Shown here piece by piece: positions 52,732 through 62,641 of a DNA stretch of 64,000 nucleotides; position 1 is the stretch's first letter, and the number at the start of each line of letters is the position of its first letter. This stretch comes from Cytobacillus suaedae (GTDB lineage Bacteria; Bacillota; Bacilli; Bacillales; Bacillaceae_L), in the NCBI GenBank assembly GCA_014960805.1, contig CP063163.1, forward strand, positions 2,870,001 to 2,934,000, read 5' to 3'. The translations under genes were made by a program, and so were the position numbers. The notes under the pieces were generated by a model. It searched no databases, was not told the origin of the DNA, and saw nothing but the letters and a program-made list of their open reading frames with translations.

Positions 52732-53567
52732 TTCCCTTTTCCTCCGTATAACGCTTCTAGCTGATCTTCTTTCATTGTAAACATATGTTTTTCTTCAGGA
52801 AATTGTTTTGCTTTAACTTCGTTTACATAGTTTGTTAACCCAATTTTTATATCTTGATTAATGTCTGTGAATTGTTTAACAAATTTAGGAACTCGATCCA
52901 CTCCGTAGGAAATGACGTCATGGTATACAAGTACTTGACCATCTGTCTTATCTCCAGCCCCAATTCCAATAGTCGGAATCGACAATGCACCCGTAACTTC
53001 CTCTGCTAGTTGTTTTGGAACACATTCCAACACAAGTGCAATTGCACCTGCTTCTTCACACTTCTTTGCATCAGCTAGTAATTGCCTAGCACTTTCAGCA
53101 TCTTTCCCTTGAACTTTATATCCACCCAAGACACCTACCGATTGCGGTGTAAGCCCCAAATGAGCAACTACTGGGATACCGGCATCTGTTAGTAAGCGAA
53201 TAACGGTTAGGACATCTTTTGCACCTTCTATTTTTAACGCATGAGCTCCAGATTCTTGCACAATTCTTGCTGCATTTTTCATTGTCTCAGCTATTGAAAC
53301 ATGGTAAGACATAAAGGGCATATCCGTTACGATAAAAGTATCTTTAGCACCCCTTTTAACTGCTTTTGTATGGTGAATCATGTCATCAACAGTTACTGGG
53401 ATGGTGGAGTCATACCCTAGAACAACCATGCCTAAAGAATCGCCAACAAGGATCATATCTACACCAGCTTGCTCTGCATGCTTAGCCGATGGATAGTCGT
53501 ATGCGGTAAGCATCGTGATGGGCTCATTACTCTGTTTCATTTTTAGAAAATCTGTTGTTTGTTTCAT
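52728..53567 (-). CDS. panB: 3-methyl-2-oxobutanoate hydroxymethyltransferase
   Basis: The 279-aa TIM-barrel enzyme has the metal-binding [16 protein letters not shown] (about residues 39-54), [19 protein letters not shown] and [15 protein letters not shown]. It forms ketopantoate from ketoisovalerate and methylene-tetrahydrofolate. The ATG at 53567 follows GAGGAGGAAGAAA; the open frame continues upstream into the leader without a ribosome-binding site. The leader holds paired hairpins and a terminator, so expression is probably attenuated. Confidence 0.96.
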   Translation of the reverse strand: MKQTTDFLKMKQSNEPITMLTAYDYPSAKHAEQAGVDMILVGDSLGMVVLGYDSTIPVTVDDMIHHTKAVKRGAKDTFIVTDMPFMSYHVSIAETMKNAARIVQESGAHALKIEGAKDVLTVIRLLTDAGIPVVAHLGLTPQSVGVLGGYKVQGKDAESARQLLADAKKCEEAGAIALVLECVPKQLAEEVTGALSIPTIGIGAGDKTDGQVLVYHDVISYGVDRVPKFVKQFTDINQDIKIGLTNYVNEVKAKQFPEEKHMFTMKEDQLEALYGGKGK

Positions 53568-53570
53568 TTT

Positions 53571-53796
53571 TCTTCCTCCTCTTTTTGAAGTTAGAGGAAA
53601 TGAAAAACCGTTTTTGTGTGATTCCATAAAAATAACCCTCTTTCAACGAGAAAGAAGGATCACACTAAATGATTCGGCTGAGTTCATCCCTCTGTCCCAG
53701 TCCAACGCTTGGATCAAGGCAGACAATGTTAAGTTAACTTACTGTAAAACAAAGGTACTACTTTTATGGTGTAGTTCCTTGGATACTACCCATATC
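53571..53796 (-). promoter_or_regulatory. panB leader with tandem hairpins and attenuator, candidate pan motif
   Basis: A TATAAT lies at 53808-53803 on the minus strand. The leader then holds hairpin A (53789-53771, GTAGT/ACTAC) and hairpin B (53724-53694, closing GTC/GAC and inner CCAA/TTGG). Both carry the same ATCCAAG word on the loop side. A terminator follows (53658-53636, CCTTCTTTC/GAAAGAGGG, then TTATTTTT) before the ribosome-binding site of panB. The pan motif, known only upstream of panB/panE genes of Firmicutes, consists of one or two hairpins with conserved bulged adenosines. This leader fits it, but I cannot run the covariance model. Confidence 0.6.
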
Positions 53797-53897
53797 AATT
53801 GAATTATATCAGTAAATGTTGAAATTTTTCTACAATTTTGATTTATTTTTGTTTGCTACTTATAAAAAAGTTATTGTTTTTGACTCTGAACCTAGAC

Positions 53898-54082
53898 CGT
53901 TCCTTTGCGCTGCAGGCACTTGCTTTCCGCGGGGAATTATGAAAAAGCCCAAATGCCGGCTTTTTCAAGGGGCAAATTCCCATCGGGGAGGGATTCGAGC
54001 CTCCTCGGTGCTTCGCACCTGTGGGGTCTCGAACTTCCCTCATCTCCCGCAGGAGTCAAGTGCCTTCCGCTCCAATACACTC
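53898..54082 (+). repeat. Dispersed palindromic element with extra internal module
   Basis: Ends GGCACTTG and CAAGTGCC, inner CGCGGGG and CCCGCAGG, and GAGCCTCCTCGG core with GGGGTCTCGA. It carries an added module of about 55 bp holding GAAAAAGCC...GGCTTTTTC flanked by GGGAATT and AATTCCC. The copy at 150-345 has the same module. Here the element also has a small core insertion (TGCTTCGCA). It lies behind birA, which has no other terminator. Confidence 0.88.
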
Positions 54083-54151
54083 TTGTTATGTCTAAAAAAT
54101 GCACACTTTATATAGTAAAAACCTTCAAAAAGTCGTTTTATTCTAAAAAAT

Positions 54152-55135
54152 TTACTGTTTTAGTTCGATATCAGCAGAGTGGATTAGATGGATTGTACCA
54201 TCCATTCCCTCTAGACGTAGGACACCGTCGTCTGTGATGCCGATTGCACGGCCTTCGATTGAGCCGTTTAGGGTTCTTGCGATAATTTGCTTGCCTATAC
54301 TTATTGCGTAGCTTTCCCAGAGTAGCTTAACCACTTTAAAACCATTTTTTAAATAATTGTGATATAGATCTTCAAGTTTTGCTAAAATACTTTGGATTAG
54401 TAATGCCCTATCAACTTTTTCTCCGAGTTGGATAGAAAGAGAGGTAGCTAAAGATGTTAGTTCTTCAGGGAACTGACCTGTTGTTTGGTTAACATTTATT
54501 CCTATCCCAATGATGACAGAATTTACTCGATCTGCTTCTGCCTGTAACTCTGTTAAAATCCCAACTACTTTCTTTCCACCAATTAGGATATCATTGGGCC
54601 ATTTTATATCTGGTTCTAACCCCGTTACTTCTTGAATTCCCTGTACAACCGCAACAGCTGCCAATAGGGTTAGCTGAGGAGCTTGAGAAGGTGGGATGGA
54701 AGGTCTAAGGATAATACTCATCCATATACCTGTGTATTTTGGAGAAAACCACAATCTGTCTAGTCTACCTCTCCCGGCTTGTTGTTCTTCCGCAACTACT
54801 ATTGTTCCCTCTGGTGTCCCTTCGTAAGCAAGACGGTGTGCAATCTTTTGAGTAGAGGTTACTGATTCCTCAAAGTGAACATGTCGGCCTAGAGTCTTCG
54901 TCTTTAGGCCCAATTGTATCTCATTCCCACTGATTTTATCTGGCTTTTGTACAATTCGATAACCTAGTTTCCGAACTGCCTCTAGTTCATATCCTTCTTT
55001 ACGTAAATCCTCAATATGCTTCCAGATGGCTGTCCTAGAGCATCCTAATTCCTCACTTATCTTCTGACCAGAGACAAAACCTCCGTTAGCTTCGGAGAAA
55101 ATTTCTAATAATTGTTTTCTCATAGTAGATTGCAA
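54152..55135 (-). CDS. birA: Biotin-protein ligase and biotin operon repressor BirA
   Basis: The 327-aa protein has an N-terminal winged helix (ISEELGCSRTAIWKHIEDLR, about residues 27-46) and the biotin ligase domain with GRGRLDRLWFSPKYTG (biotinyl-AMP loop), WPNDILIGGKKV and GIGINVNQ. It biotinylates carboxylases and represses biotin genes. The TTG at 55135 gives MQSTMRKQLLE, aligning with the B. subtilis N-terminus; upstream GTG 55147 is an alternative. It overlaps the end of cca. Confidence 0.94.
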   Translation of the reverse strand: MQSTMRKQLLEIFSEANGGFVSGQKISEELGCSRTAIWKHIEDLRKEGYELEAVRKLGYRIVQKPDKISGNEIQLGLKTKTLGRHVHFEESVTSTQKIAHRLAYEGTPEGTIVVAEEQQAGRGRLDRLWFSPKYTGIWMSIILRPSIPPSQAPQLTLLAAVAVVQGIQEVTGLEPDIKWPNDILIGGKKVVGILTELQAEADRVNSVIIGIGINVNQTTGQFPEELTSLATSLSIQLGEKVDRALLIQSILAKLEDLYHNYLKNGFKVVKLLWESYAISIGKQIIARTLNGSIEGRAIGITDDGVLRLEGMDGTIHLIHSADIELKQ

Positions 55136-56316
55136 TGCAAAAGCCACTCCTTTATACCTTCTTTGTCATTTTCAACCCTACTTAATATGACTGCTTCTTC
55201 AACTTCTTCAATGACTCTTGCGACCCAAGGCCCAGGTTTATTTTCTGACCATGCTAAAAGGTCCACTCCGTTAATTACTAATTCACTTCTTTGTTTTATA
55301 GGCAAATTCTCGTATATTTCTTCTAGTTCTTTAATTTTAGCCTCTGGCTCCTCTTTAGATAAGATAGAGATTACTCTTTGTATCTGAACTGAACTTTCGA
55401 TACCTAAAGCGTATAGAAGTAAAGTAGACCAACCATTGGCTTTAACCTTTACGATACCGTTAAGATTATAATTGACCTGGTTTATTAGTTTATTTGGCAA
55501 TTTCCAACTCTTTAAAAAAGTGTTGCTATCTCCTATCTCTAATACACAGAGTAGTAATGTCCAATATTCGGATTTTTCGTATAAAAGGTTCCAGTTATAA
55601 CTTCCTGAGTTAGTAAGCTTGTCCCGTTTATCTTGTAGACCTGGTAAGAACTTATATATATCGGTTTCTATTAATAGTACCAGGGCTTGTTTTGAATAGC
55701 TTCCCAACATAAGTTTTTCAAACTCAACGGTTATTCTTTCTACTGAAACTTTTTCAAGTAGATAAGAATACTCCTTAATGGCAGCTTTTGTTTCCTCTAC
55801 GATTAAAAAACCTAGCTGACTTACGAACCGAACTGCCCTAAACATTCTAAGGGCGTCTTCTTTAAACCGTTCATACGGATTGCCCACCGTTTGAATTAAC
55901 TTACGCTCTATTGCATCCTTCCCATTGAAAGGGTCAATAAGATTCCCTTCCACAGACATTGCAATTGCATTCATTGTAAAATCACGACGTTTTAAATCTT
56001 CCTCTAATGAAAGGATAAAAGTTACCTGGTCTGGCCTTCTAAAATCCTTGTAGTTCTCTTCACTTCTGAATGTGGTAACCTCAAAAGGGGTGCCGTCATG
56101 AACAACAATAATTGTTCCATGAACAGCACCTACATTAATTGTTTTACTAAATAGATTCTGAACTTCATTAGGACGTGCTGACGTAGCGATATCAATATCA
56201 CCAATATCTCGTTGGAGTAATAAGTCACGCACCGAACCACCAACAAAATAAGCCTCATGCCCGTTTGACAATAAGGTTTGGACGATTGCTAACGGCTTTA
56301 CAAAAGGTTCTTTCAT
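55120..56316 (-). CDS. cca: CCA-adding tRNA nucleotidyltransferase
   Basis: The 398-aa class II enzyme has the catalytic GGSVRDLLL (about residues 26-34) with DIDIAT (two aspartates), FEVTTFRSEENYKDFRRP, RRDFTMNAIA and RMFRAVRF. It adds or repairs CCA at tRNA 3' ends. It starts 10 bp after bshA. Length fits Gram-positive members. Confidence 0.96.
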   Translation of the reverse strand: MKEPFVKPLAIVQTLLSNGHEAYFVGGSVRDLLLQRDIGDIDIATSARPNEVQNLFSKTINVGAVHGTIIVVHDGTPFEVTTFRSEENYKDFRRPDQVTFILSLEEDLKRRDFTMNAIAMSVEGNLIDPFNGKDAIERKLIQTVGNPYERFKEDALRMFRAVRFVSQLGFLIVEETKAAIKEYSYLLEKVSVERITVEFEKLMLGSYSKQALVLLIETDIYKFLPGLQDKRDKLTNSGSYNWNLLYEKSEYWTLLLCVLEIGDSNTFLKSWKLPNKLINQVNYNLNGIVKVKANGWSTLLLYALGIESSVQIQRVISILSKEEPEAKIKELEEIYENLPIKQRSELVINGVDLLAWSENKPGPWVARVIEEVEEAVILSRVENDKEGIKEWLLHCNLL

Positions 56317-56326
56317 ATATAGCCCC

Positions 56327-57460
56327 TTACTTGTTTTGTCCTACAATATCAAAATATAATTTCTCATACTCATTAACAATCTTGGTTGAATTAAACTTTT
56401 CTATTACAGTATTTCTAGCATTTGTTGACATCCAGGCATGAAGTTTGGAATCACTTAATACAGAAATGGCTTTAGAAGCAACTGCTGAAATATCCCCTAG
56501 CTCACATAAATAACCATTCTCATTATTTGATATAACTTCGGGTATGCCACCGATACTTGAACCAATACAAGGGACTCCGCAAGCCATAGCCTCAAGTAAC
56601 ACCAATCCAAAGCTTTCTTTTTCTGATAATAATAGTTTTAAATCACTAATAGAGTATAAGTCCTCAACATTTTCTTGTTTTCCTAAAAAGAGAACTTTGT
56701 CTGTCAAGCCAAGCTGCTCAACTAAACGACAAACGACTGTAAGTTCCGGTCCATCACCTACTAGCAGCAGTTTAGAAGGAACTTTCTCTTGAATTAATTG
56801 AAATGCTTTAATCACATCAGGAACTCGCTTCACTTGACGGAAATTTGAAACATGAATGATGACTTTTTCTTCTGGTTTAATTCCATATTCCTCTTTTAAA
56901 TGAAGGGTATTTTTTTTACAGTAGATTCTTTCATCTATAAAATTATAAATGGTCTCTATTTCCTTGTTAGGTTCAATAAGATCATTTGTTTGAGCAACAA
57001 GTGAATTAGATACAGCTGTTACCACATCAGATTTCTCTATCCCAAATTTTATTAAATTCGTAAGTGAAGGATCATATCCAAGAACTGTTATATCGGTACC
57101 ATGAAGTGTGGTAACGATTTTTAAATCTTCCCCTACCATTTCTTTTGCAAGATAAGCACAAACTGCATGTGGTATTGCATAATGTACGTGCAGTATATCA
57201 AGTTTTTCACGTTTTGCCACCTCTGCCATTTTACTAGCCAGTGCTAGGTCATAAGGAGGGTATTTAAACACAGAATATTGATTAACCTCAACTTCGTGAT
57301 AATAAATATTACAGTAAACCTTATTCAATCGGAAGGGCATACTAGAAGCAATAAAATGTATTTCGTGTCCCTTTTCAGCTAAAAGCTTACCTAATTCTGT
57401 TGCAATTACACCTGACCCACCTACGGAAGGATAACAAGTAATCCCTATTTTTAGTTTCAT
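56327..57460 (-). CDS. bshA: Bacillithiol glycosyltransferase BshA
   Basis: The 377-aa GT4 enzyme has the N-terminal [20 protein letters not shown], the sugar-nucleotide site VSNFRQVKR and the [20 protein letters not shown] motif of retaining glycosyltransferases. BshA joins GlcNAc to L-malate as the first step of bacillithiol. BshB1 is encoded 3 bp upstream. Signature residues are intact. Confidence 0.96.
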   Translation of the reverse strand: MKLKIGITCYPSVGGSGVIATELGKLLAEKGHEIHFIASSMPFRLNKVYCNIYYHEVEVNQYSVFKYPPYDLALASKMAEVAKREKLDILHVHYAIPHAVCAYLAKEMVGEDLKIVTTLHGTDITVLGYDPSLTNLIKFGIEKSDVVTAVSNSLVAQTNDLIEPNKEIETIYNFIDERIYCKKNTLHLKEEYGIKPEEKVIIHVSNFRQVKRVPDVIKAFQLIQEKVPSKLLLVGDGPELTVVCRLVEQLGLTDKVLFLGKQENVEDLYSISDLKLLLSEKESFGLVLLEAMACGVPCIGSSIGGIPEVISNNENGYLCELGDISAVASKAISVLSDSKLHAWMSTNARNTVIEKFNSTKIVNEYEKLYFDIVGQNK

Positions 57461-57463
57461 CCT

Positions 57464-58174
57464 CTATTCTCCTATTAGATCCTTGGAAAGAAGTATTGGT
57501 TTCTTTGTAATGAAACCTTCTGCATATTCTACGCCAACCTCTTTTCCAAATAATCTTTCTCTAGCTTCTACGGTTTCTATATAACCATTAACAAGTGGCG
57601 TATCAATCGTATTGCTTAGCTTTGAAAATTGACTTTCATACGAACGAAGAGACTGTAGCTTAATGTCTATTACTTCTGAAATATCTACAACAAAGCTCGG
57701 TCTATGAAAACCATTTATCATATAGAAATAAATTGATTCAGTTTTATGGGGCCCCAATCCCTCGTTATCTACATATTTACGAATACCTGCTGAAAAAGCT
57801 GCTTCTTCTATTAATCTTGAACAGTTTCCATGGTCAGGATGACGGTCTTCATAGTAGGGGGTAAAAATCAACTTCGGTTTATACTTTCGAATAATGGTTA
57901 CTATTTTCTTTATGTATGATTCAGTTATTACTAGTCCACGGTCAGGTAAATGTAAATTTTCTCTTACTTCCAAACCAAGTAGTTTAGAGGCTTGGTCGGC
58001 TTCATGAGTACGTGTGTCAACATTACCGTTCGAAGACAACTCAGCAAGCGTTAAATCACAAATCCCCACCCGTTTACCTTCTCTTGCATACTTAGCAAGA
58101 GTCCCACCCATTCCAATTTCAACATCATCAGGGTGAGCACCAAATGCTAGGATATCTAAAGTAATGTTACTCAT
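57464..58174 (-). CDS. bshB1: Bacillithiol deacetylase BshB1
   Basis: The 236-aa PIG-L family deacetylase has the zinc site [12 protein letters not shown] (about residues 12-23) and HPDHGNCS. It removes the acetyl group from GlcNAc-malate, second step of bacillithiol synthesis. It overlaps mgsA by 8 bp and is followed by bshA. Confidence 0.96.
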   Translation of the reverse strand: MSNITLDILAFGAHPDDVEIGMGGTLAKYAREGKRVGICDLTLAELSSNGNVDTRTHEADQASKLLGLEVRENLHLPDRGLVITESYIKKIVTIIRKYKPKLIFTPYYEDRHPDHGNCSRLIEEAAFSAGIRKYVDNEGLGPHKTESIYFYMINGFHRPSFVVDISEVIDIKLQSLRSYESQFSKLSNTIDTPLVNGYIETVEARERLFGKEVGVEYAEGFITKKPILLSKDLIGE

Positions 58175-58592
58175 CTTTTACACCAGTTGTTTCCTTTACT
58201 ACTTTCCTCCAGCTTAAATCTCCTCGCTCTAAACCGTGAATAAGTATTTCTGCCGTACCCATATTTGTTGCTAAGGGGATTGCATAAACGTCACATAGTC
58301 TTACTAAAGCCGTTACATCAGGCTCGTGTGGTTGAGCAGTTAGTGGATCTCGGAAAAATATAACGATATCCATTTGATTTTTAGCAATCATTGCTCCAAT
58401 TTCTTGGTCTCCTCCAAGAGGACCAGATTGGAAACGATGAATGTTCAAGCCAGTTGCTTCAGAAAGCCTTAAACCGGTTGTTCCTGTAGCATATAATTCA
58501 TTTTGCTCTTTACCTAAAATATCTTTATACGCAGTAACAAACTCTATTAACTCTGGCTTTTTATTATCATGGGCAATAAGTGCAATATTCAA
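58167..58592 (-). CDS. mgsA: Methylglyoxal synthase
   Basis: The 141-aa enzyme has TGTTGLRL near residue 37, [14 protein letters not shown] (about residues 57-70) and [15 protein letters not shown] with conserved aspartates. It converts dihydroxyacetone phosphate to methylglyoxal, a phosphate-limitation bypass. It lies between dapB and bshB1 in one operon. Confidence 0.95.
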   Translation of the reverse strand: MNIALIAHDNKKPELIEFVTAYKDILGKEQNELYATGTTGLRLSEATGLNIHRFQSGPLGGDQEIGAMIAKNQMDIVIFFRDPLTAQPHEPDVTALVRLCDVYAIPLATNMGTAEILIHGLERGDLSWRKVVKETTGVKDE

Positions 58593-58603
58593 TCGAAATC
58601 CCC

Positions 58604-59404
58604 CTACTCAATGATATTCTCTAATCCGTATACTAATAAATCAATTTTCATAATTGTTTCGACTGCTAGCTTTACTCCTGACATGAAAGATTCACGGTTG
58701 AAAGAGTCATGACGAATTGAAAGCATTTGGCCATTACCTCCAAACAGGACCTCTTGATGTGCTATTAATCCTGGTAAGCGAACACTATGGATATGAATAC
58801 CATCGTAGGTCGCACCTCTAGCACCCTGCATTATTTCTTTTTCATCAGGGTGTCCTTGCTTCTTTGCCTCTCTTACAGTTGAGATTAATTCCGCAGTCTT
58901 AGCAGCAGTTCCTGAAGGTGCATCTAGCTTTTTGTCATGATGCAATTCAATAATTTCAATATCTTGAAAGTATTTTGCAGCCATTTGGCTAAATTTCATC
59001 ATAAGAATTGCTCCAATTGCGAAATTAGGTGCGATAATTGCTCCAATCCCTTTTGCCTCAGCTAGTTTTGATAGATTTTCTAAATCCTCTTTTGAAAAAC
59101 CAGTCGTTCCTACTACAGGTCTTACACCATATTGAAGTGCAATTTCAGTATGTACTCTCCCAACTTCAGGTGTTGTTAAATCAATTAACACATCAGGCCT
59201 TAATTCACTAAAACAGGCTTCTATATCTGTATAAATTGGTGCATCGAGATTAGGAAGCCCTTCAATTTCAGATATTTTTTTTCCACCGAACTTATGATCA
59301 ATTGCACCAACTAGTGTGAAATGTTCAGTATCTTTTACTAATTGCAATGCTTCTTTTCCCATTCTTCCTCTTGGACCTGCAACTACAATTTTGATTTCAT
59401 TCAT
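58604..59404 (-). CDS. dapB: 4-hydroxy-tetrahydrodipicolinate reductase
   Basis: The 266-aa protein has the nucleotide-binding [14 protein letters not shown] (about residues 6-19) and the catalytic [15 protein letters not shown] (about residues 154-168). It makes tetrahydrodipicolinate for lysine, diaminopimelate and dipicolinate. It is 22 bp from ypjD. Confidence 0.96.
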   Translation of the reverse strand: MNEIKIVVAGPRGRMGKEALQLVKDTEHFTLVGAIDHKFGGKKISEIEGLPNLDAPIYTDIEACFSELRPDVLIDLTTPEVGRVHTEIALQYGVRPVVGTTGFSKEDLENLSKLAEAKGIGAIIAPNFAIGAILMMKFSQMAAKYFQDIEIIELHHDKKLDAPSGTAAKTAELISTVREAKKQGHPDEKEIMQGARGATYDGIHIHSVRLPGLIAHQEVLFGGNGQMLSIRHDSFNRESFMSGVKLAVETIMKIDLLVYGLENIIE

Positions 59405-59426
59405 ATATGTACACTCCTATTATATT

Positions 59427-59762
59427 TTACTCTATATCCTTTTTTGTCCAACGATCTTTATCTCTTGTATTAAACTTTTGCATGACAATTTTGTGGGCTT
59501 CTTCAAGATCTATATTTAATGAGTTCGCAAAGCAAATGAGGACAAACAACACATCTCCCATCTCTTCCTCAATTGTACGTTCCTTTTCTGTTGACTTCTT
59601 TGGTTTTTCACCGTAGTAGTGGTTTACTTCACGAGCCAATTCACCTAACTCCTCAGTCATTCTAGCTAATAGAGCCAGAGGACTAAAGTATCCTTCTTTA
59701 AATTGACTAATATATGCATCGACTTCATCTTGCATTTCCTTCATTGTTAACTTTGTAGACAT
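59427..59762 (-). CDS. ypjD: MazG-like nucleotide pyrophosphohydrolase YpjD
   Basis: The 111-aa protein has the MazG EExxE-type site: MTEELGELAREVN (about residues 32-44) and EEEMGDVLFVLICFAN, with acidic residues for metal. It likely hydrolyses non-canonical NTPs. ATG at 59762 follows GGGTGAGAAAG. First gene of the operon running to birA. Confidence 0.92.
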   Translation of the reverse strand: MSTKLTMKEMQDEVDAYISQFKEGYFSPLALLARMTEELGELAREVNHYYGEKPKKSTEKERTIEEEMGDVLFVLICFANSLNIDLEEAHKIVMQKFNTRDKDRWTKKDIE

Positions 59763-60076
59763 CTTTCTCACCCTACTTTACATATTCTTACTCTATGTTA
59801 GCTAAATCGCAACAATTTGACAAATATTTTGAAATGCGGAGATGGAGAAGTGACTTGCCCTGCCAAGACAAGCAAATATTCTGGGTGCTTCAAATATCCG
59901 GACTTTTGACTTAAGGACTCGTTTCACCTTGCAACTTCACAACGATTCGATCGAGCCAAGTATTCGGTCTCGTTAATTGCACTAACAAGACTTAATACAA
60001 TGAATCCAGGTAAGGGATAATTTTTCACATGAATTGCTAGTTTTAATTAGGTTGACTATAATAAGATAGCTATCAT
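59763..60076. other. Intergenic region between ypjD and ypjC
   Basis: The 314-bp gap between divergent genes has a part less AT-rich than usual (59860-59990) with no ORF. It contains GGACTCGTTT (59915) and ATTCGGTCTCGTT (59962), 51 bp apart, which faintly resemble the 52-bp array unit at 32 kb. The junction palindrome is not preserved. Promoters for both genes must lie here but no clear pair was seen. Confidence 0.4.
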
Positions 60077-60967
60077 TTGTTTTTAGGGGTGATTAAACTG
60101 TTAGGTCTAAGATTAAAAAATATTATCTTTATTATTTTAGGTACCATTATTTTTGCATTTGGTCTTGTTCATTTTAACATGCAGAACAATTTAGCAGAAG
60201 GCGGTTTTACAGGGATTACACTACTCCTTTATTTCGTTTGGAATTTTGATCCTGCAATTAGTAACCTTGTGCTTAACATTCCACTTTTCTTTATTGGGTG
60301 GAAGTTACTAGGAAGGACCTCTTTCCTTTATACGATTTTAGGTACAGTTGGTCTATCCGTATTCCTTTGGATATTTCAAAGATATCAAATTCAGATGCCG
60401 TTACACGATGACCTTACCTTAGCTGCTCTATTTGCTGGAATTTTTATCGGAGTAGGATTAGGTATCATTTTTAGGTATGGTGGAACGACTGGTGGAGTTG
60501 ATATTATTGCAAGGCTTGTACATAAATACGTGGGCTGGAGTATGGGAAAAACAATGTTTCTTTTCGATGCATGTGTTATTACTTTATCCCTTATTACATA
60601 CTTAACTTATCGTGAGGCAATGTATACATTGGTTGCTGTTTTTGTGGGAGCAAGGGTAATTGACTTCATGCAAGAAGGAGCCTATTCGGCTAAAGGAGCC
60701 ACGATTATATCCGATAAAAATGAAGAAATCGCATCTAGAATCATGAGTGAAATGGAACGTGGAGTAACGGTATTAAAAGGACAAGGTTCATTTTCAAAGC
60801 AAGAACGAGATATCTTATACTGTGTTGTAGGTAGGAATGAAATTGTTCGCTTAAAGAATGTAATTAATTCGATAGACCCTCACGCTTTTGTCGCAGTTAG
60901 TGATGTACGTGATGTGCTTGGGGAAGGCTTTACACTTGATGAAAATAAAAAACCAATTGAAAGATGA
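60077..60967 (+). CDS. ypjC: YitT-family membrane protein YpjC (DUF2179)
   Basis: The 296-aa protein has five to six hydrophobic segments in the first 190 residues (LKNIIFIILGTIIFAFGLVH; AEGGFTGITLLLYFVW; RYGGTTGGVDIIAR) and a C-terminal soluble DUF2179 domain with VTVLKGQGSFSKQERDILYC. Function is unknown. The start is unclear: the frame begins TTG 60077, but AGGGGTGA favours a CTG at 60098 just before LGLRLKN. It is divergent from ypjD. Confidence 0.87.
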   Translation: MFLGVIKLLGLRLKNIIFIILGTIIFAFGLVHFNMQNNLAEGGFTGITLLLYFVWNFDPAISNLVLNIPLFFIGWKLLGRTSFLYTILGTVGLSVFLWIFQRYQIQMPLHDDLTLAALFAGIFIGVGLGIIFRYGGTTGGVDIIARLVHKYVGWSMGKTMFLFDACVITLSLITYLTYREAMYTLVAVFVGARVIDFMQEGAYSAKGATIISDKNEEIASRIMSEMERGVTVLKGQGSFSKQERDILYCVVGRNEIVRLKNVINSIDPHAFVAVSDVRDVLGEGFTLDENKKPIER

Positions 60968-61012
60968 AAAAGAGGGTATCCCACTAGTCACTATGGGATA
61001 CCCTCTTCTTTA
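60967..61012. terminator. Bidirectional terminator, ypjC and metallopeptidase
   Basis: AAGAGGGTATCCCA and TGGGATACCCTCTT form a 14-bp stem around CTAGTCACTA between convergent genes. Confidence 0.92.
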
Positions 61013-61023
61013 TTAACCTAACA

Positions 61024-61698
61024 TCATTCTTCTCGGGTCATTCCAGTATAAAGTAAAACTAGTCTCAGTAACTCAAGAACAGCTACTGCAGCAGCGGCGA
61101 CATAAGTCATAGCAGCAGCATTTAACACCTTTCTCGTTTCACGCTCTTCATCATTCCTGATAACCCCTGCTGAAACAATCTGCTCCATAGCTCGATTAGA
61201 AGCATTGAACTCAACAGGAAGCGTTACAACCTGGAATAAGACTGCGGCAGCCATAAATATTATCCCAAATAACAATAAATCGGCTAGACCTGCTAACATT
61301 CCAACTATAATTAAAATCCACGAAATGTTTGAACCAAAGCTTGCTACTGGAACTAATGCATGTCTAAAGCGTAAAAAAGCATATTCTTCTTGATCCTGCA
61401 TAGCATGACCTACCTCGTGGGCAGCAACCGCTGCTCCTGCAATTGAATCTCCATGAAAATTTCCCGAAGATAGACGAACTACTTTACTACGTGGGTCATA
61501 ATGGTCTGAGAGGAAACCTGGTGTTTCTTCAACTGCTACATTATATAAACCATTATCATCTAAGATTTTTCTTGCTACTTGAGCTCCTGTCATTCCAGAA
61601 GAAGATGGAACCTGTGAGTACTTTTTATATGTACTCTTAACTTTCATCTGGGCCCACAGAGGTACAATAATGATAATTGCAAAATAAATTAAAAACAT
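61024..61698 (-). CDS. Membrane-bound zinc metallopeptidase (YugP-like)
   Basis: The 224-aa protein has an N-terminal membrane helix, the zinc motif AAHEVGHAMQDQ (HExxH, about residues 93-104) and a further glutamate region, then two or three C-terminal helices. It belongs to the YugP neutral zinc metallopeptidase family. Substrates are unknown. It is inserted between ypjC and ypjB relative to the B. subtilis order and has its own terminator. Confidence 0.88.
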   Translation of the reverse strand: MFLIYFAIIIIVPLWAQMKVKSTYKKYSQVPSSSGMTGAQVARKILDDNGLYNVAVEETPGFLSDHYDPRSKVVRLSSGNFHGDSIAGAAVAAHEVGHAMQDQEEYAFLRFRHALVPVASFGSNISWILIIVGMLAGLADLLLFGIIFMAAAVLFQVVTLPVEFNASNRAMEQIVSAGVIRNDEERETRKVLNAAAMTYVAAAAVAVLELLRLVLLYTGMTREE

Positions 61699-61778
61699 TT
61701 CACATAGCCCCTATTCTTTTACTATCTGAATTATTGTTAATCTTATTAAAGACAAAGAATAATGTCAATTTAACGACA

Positions 61779-62570
61779 TTACTCCTCAGTGTCCCTTTTG
61801 GGTAGCTTTTTTTGCTTATCCCCTTTGTATTTTCTCCAACCTACGTAAGATAATGTAAGAATGATTATACTTCCTGTTGAAATCATAACCCAAATTAGAG
61901 AAGGATCAGCTTCATCCTCTGTCATCTTATCAAATAATTCCTTAAGATCCAGTTCCATTTGTTCCATTTGTTGAATTCTAGTTGACTTTTTTAACCCTTC
62001 GTTTCGATAACTATCTAAAAAATGAATATGAGAATCCATTTTCTGAATTTGGCTTGAAGGTAAATCCACTTGTATACTTGGATGAATGATATCAAACTTT
62101 TTCAAGAAAATATTCAATTGATGTTGATAAGATTGATTGTCTCCATCTTCTAAAACATGCTGCTTCATCACGCTAAAAGTAGTCATAATAGAGTCTTCCA
62201 TCTCAGTCCATAGAGGTTGATGTTCAGAGCTAATCGCATCAACTACAAGTCTAAATTGAGTAACTTTCGTTAATCTTTCTTCATAATTATTTGAAGTTGA
62301 GGTAACAGCTTCTAACGCGCTATTATGAGTAACTGTAATAACTCGCAACTCATCCATGGAAAAGGTTCCATTTCGAAAATTGAGTAAAAAGTCATTTGAA
62401 AACTGTTGTAATAGCTGCTTCGCTTCCTCATATCGTTCTTGTTTTACCATTAAAAGGGCTTGCCCAGATAATTCATCTAACTTCGCCCAGTTATCTGTGG
62501 ATTCAGCATTAGTCACATTAGGTAGTAGTAAAATAAAAATAAAAAGTACAGATAAGATTCTAAGCTTCAT
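61779..62570 (-). CDS. ypjB: Sporulation protein YpjB
   Basis: The 263-aa protein has an N-terminal signal peptide (LRILSVLFIFILLLPNVTNA), a helical extracellular part and a C-terminal membrane segment (WVMISTGSIIILTLSYVGW) followed by a basic tail. Size, topology and position beside ypjA fit YpjB, a sporulation-associated protein in B. subtilis. The exact role is unknown. Confidence 0.85.
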   Translation of the reverse strand: MKLRILSVLFIFILLLPNVTNAESTDNWAKLDELSGQALLMVKQERYEEAKQLLQQFSNDFLLNFRNGTFSMDELRVITVTHNSALEAVTSTSNNYEERLTKVTQFRLVVDAISSEHQPLWTEMEDSIMTTFSVMKQHVLEDGDNQSYQHQLNIFLKKFDIIHPSIQVDLPSSQIQKMDSHIHFLDSYRNEGLKKSTRIQQMEQMELDLKELFDKMTEDEADPSLIWVMISTGSIIILTLSYVGWRKYKGDKQKKLPKRDTEE

Positions 62571-62641
62571 ACTTGTCCCTCCTCAAACTTCTAATAAAAT
62601 GTATGAGAAGGTGGACAAGAGTATACCAAGAAATTAAATAA

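Noticed and set aside
53571-53796. T-box riboswitch upstream of panB
   Set aside because: The T-box sequence (AGGGTGGNACCGCG) is absent; twin ATCCAAG hairpins fit the pan motif better.
53816-54237. ORFs of 66-110 aa on both strands downstream of birA
   Set aside because: They fall within the dispersed element or across the birA end; similar ORFs appear in other copies by virtue of the repeat.
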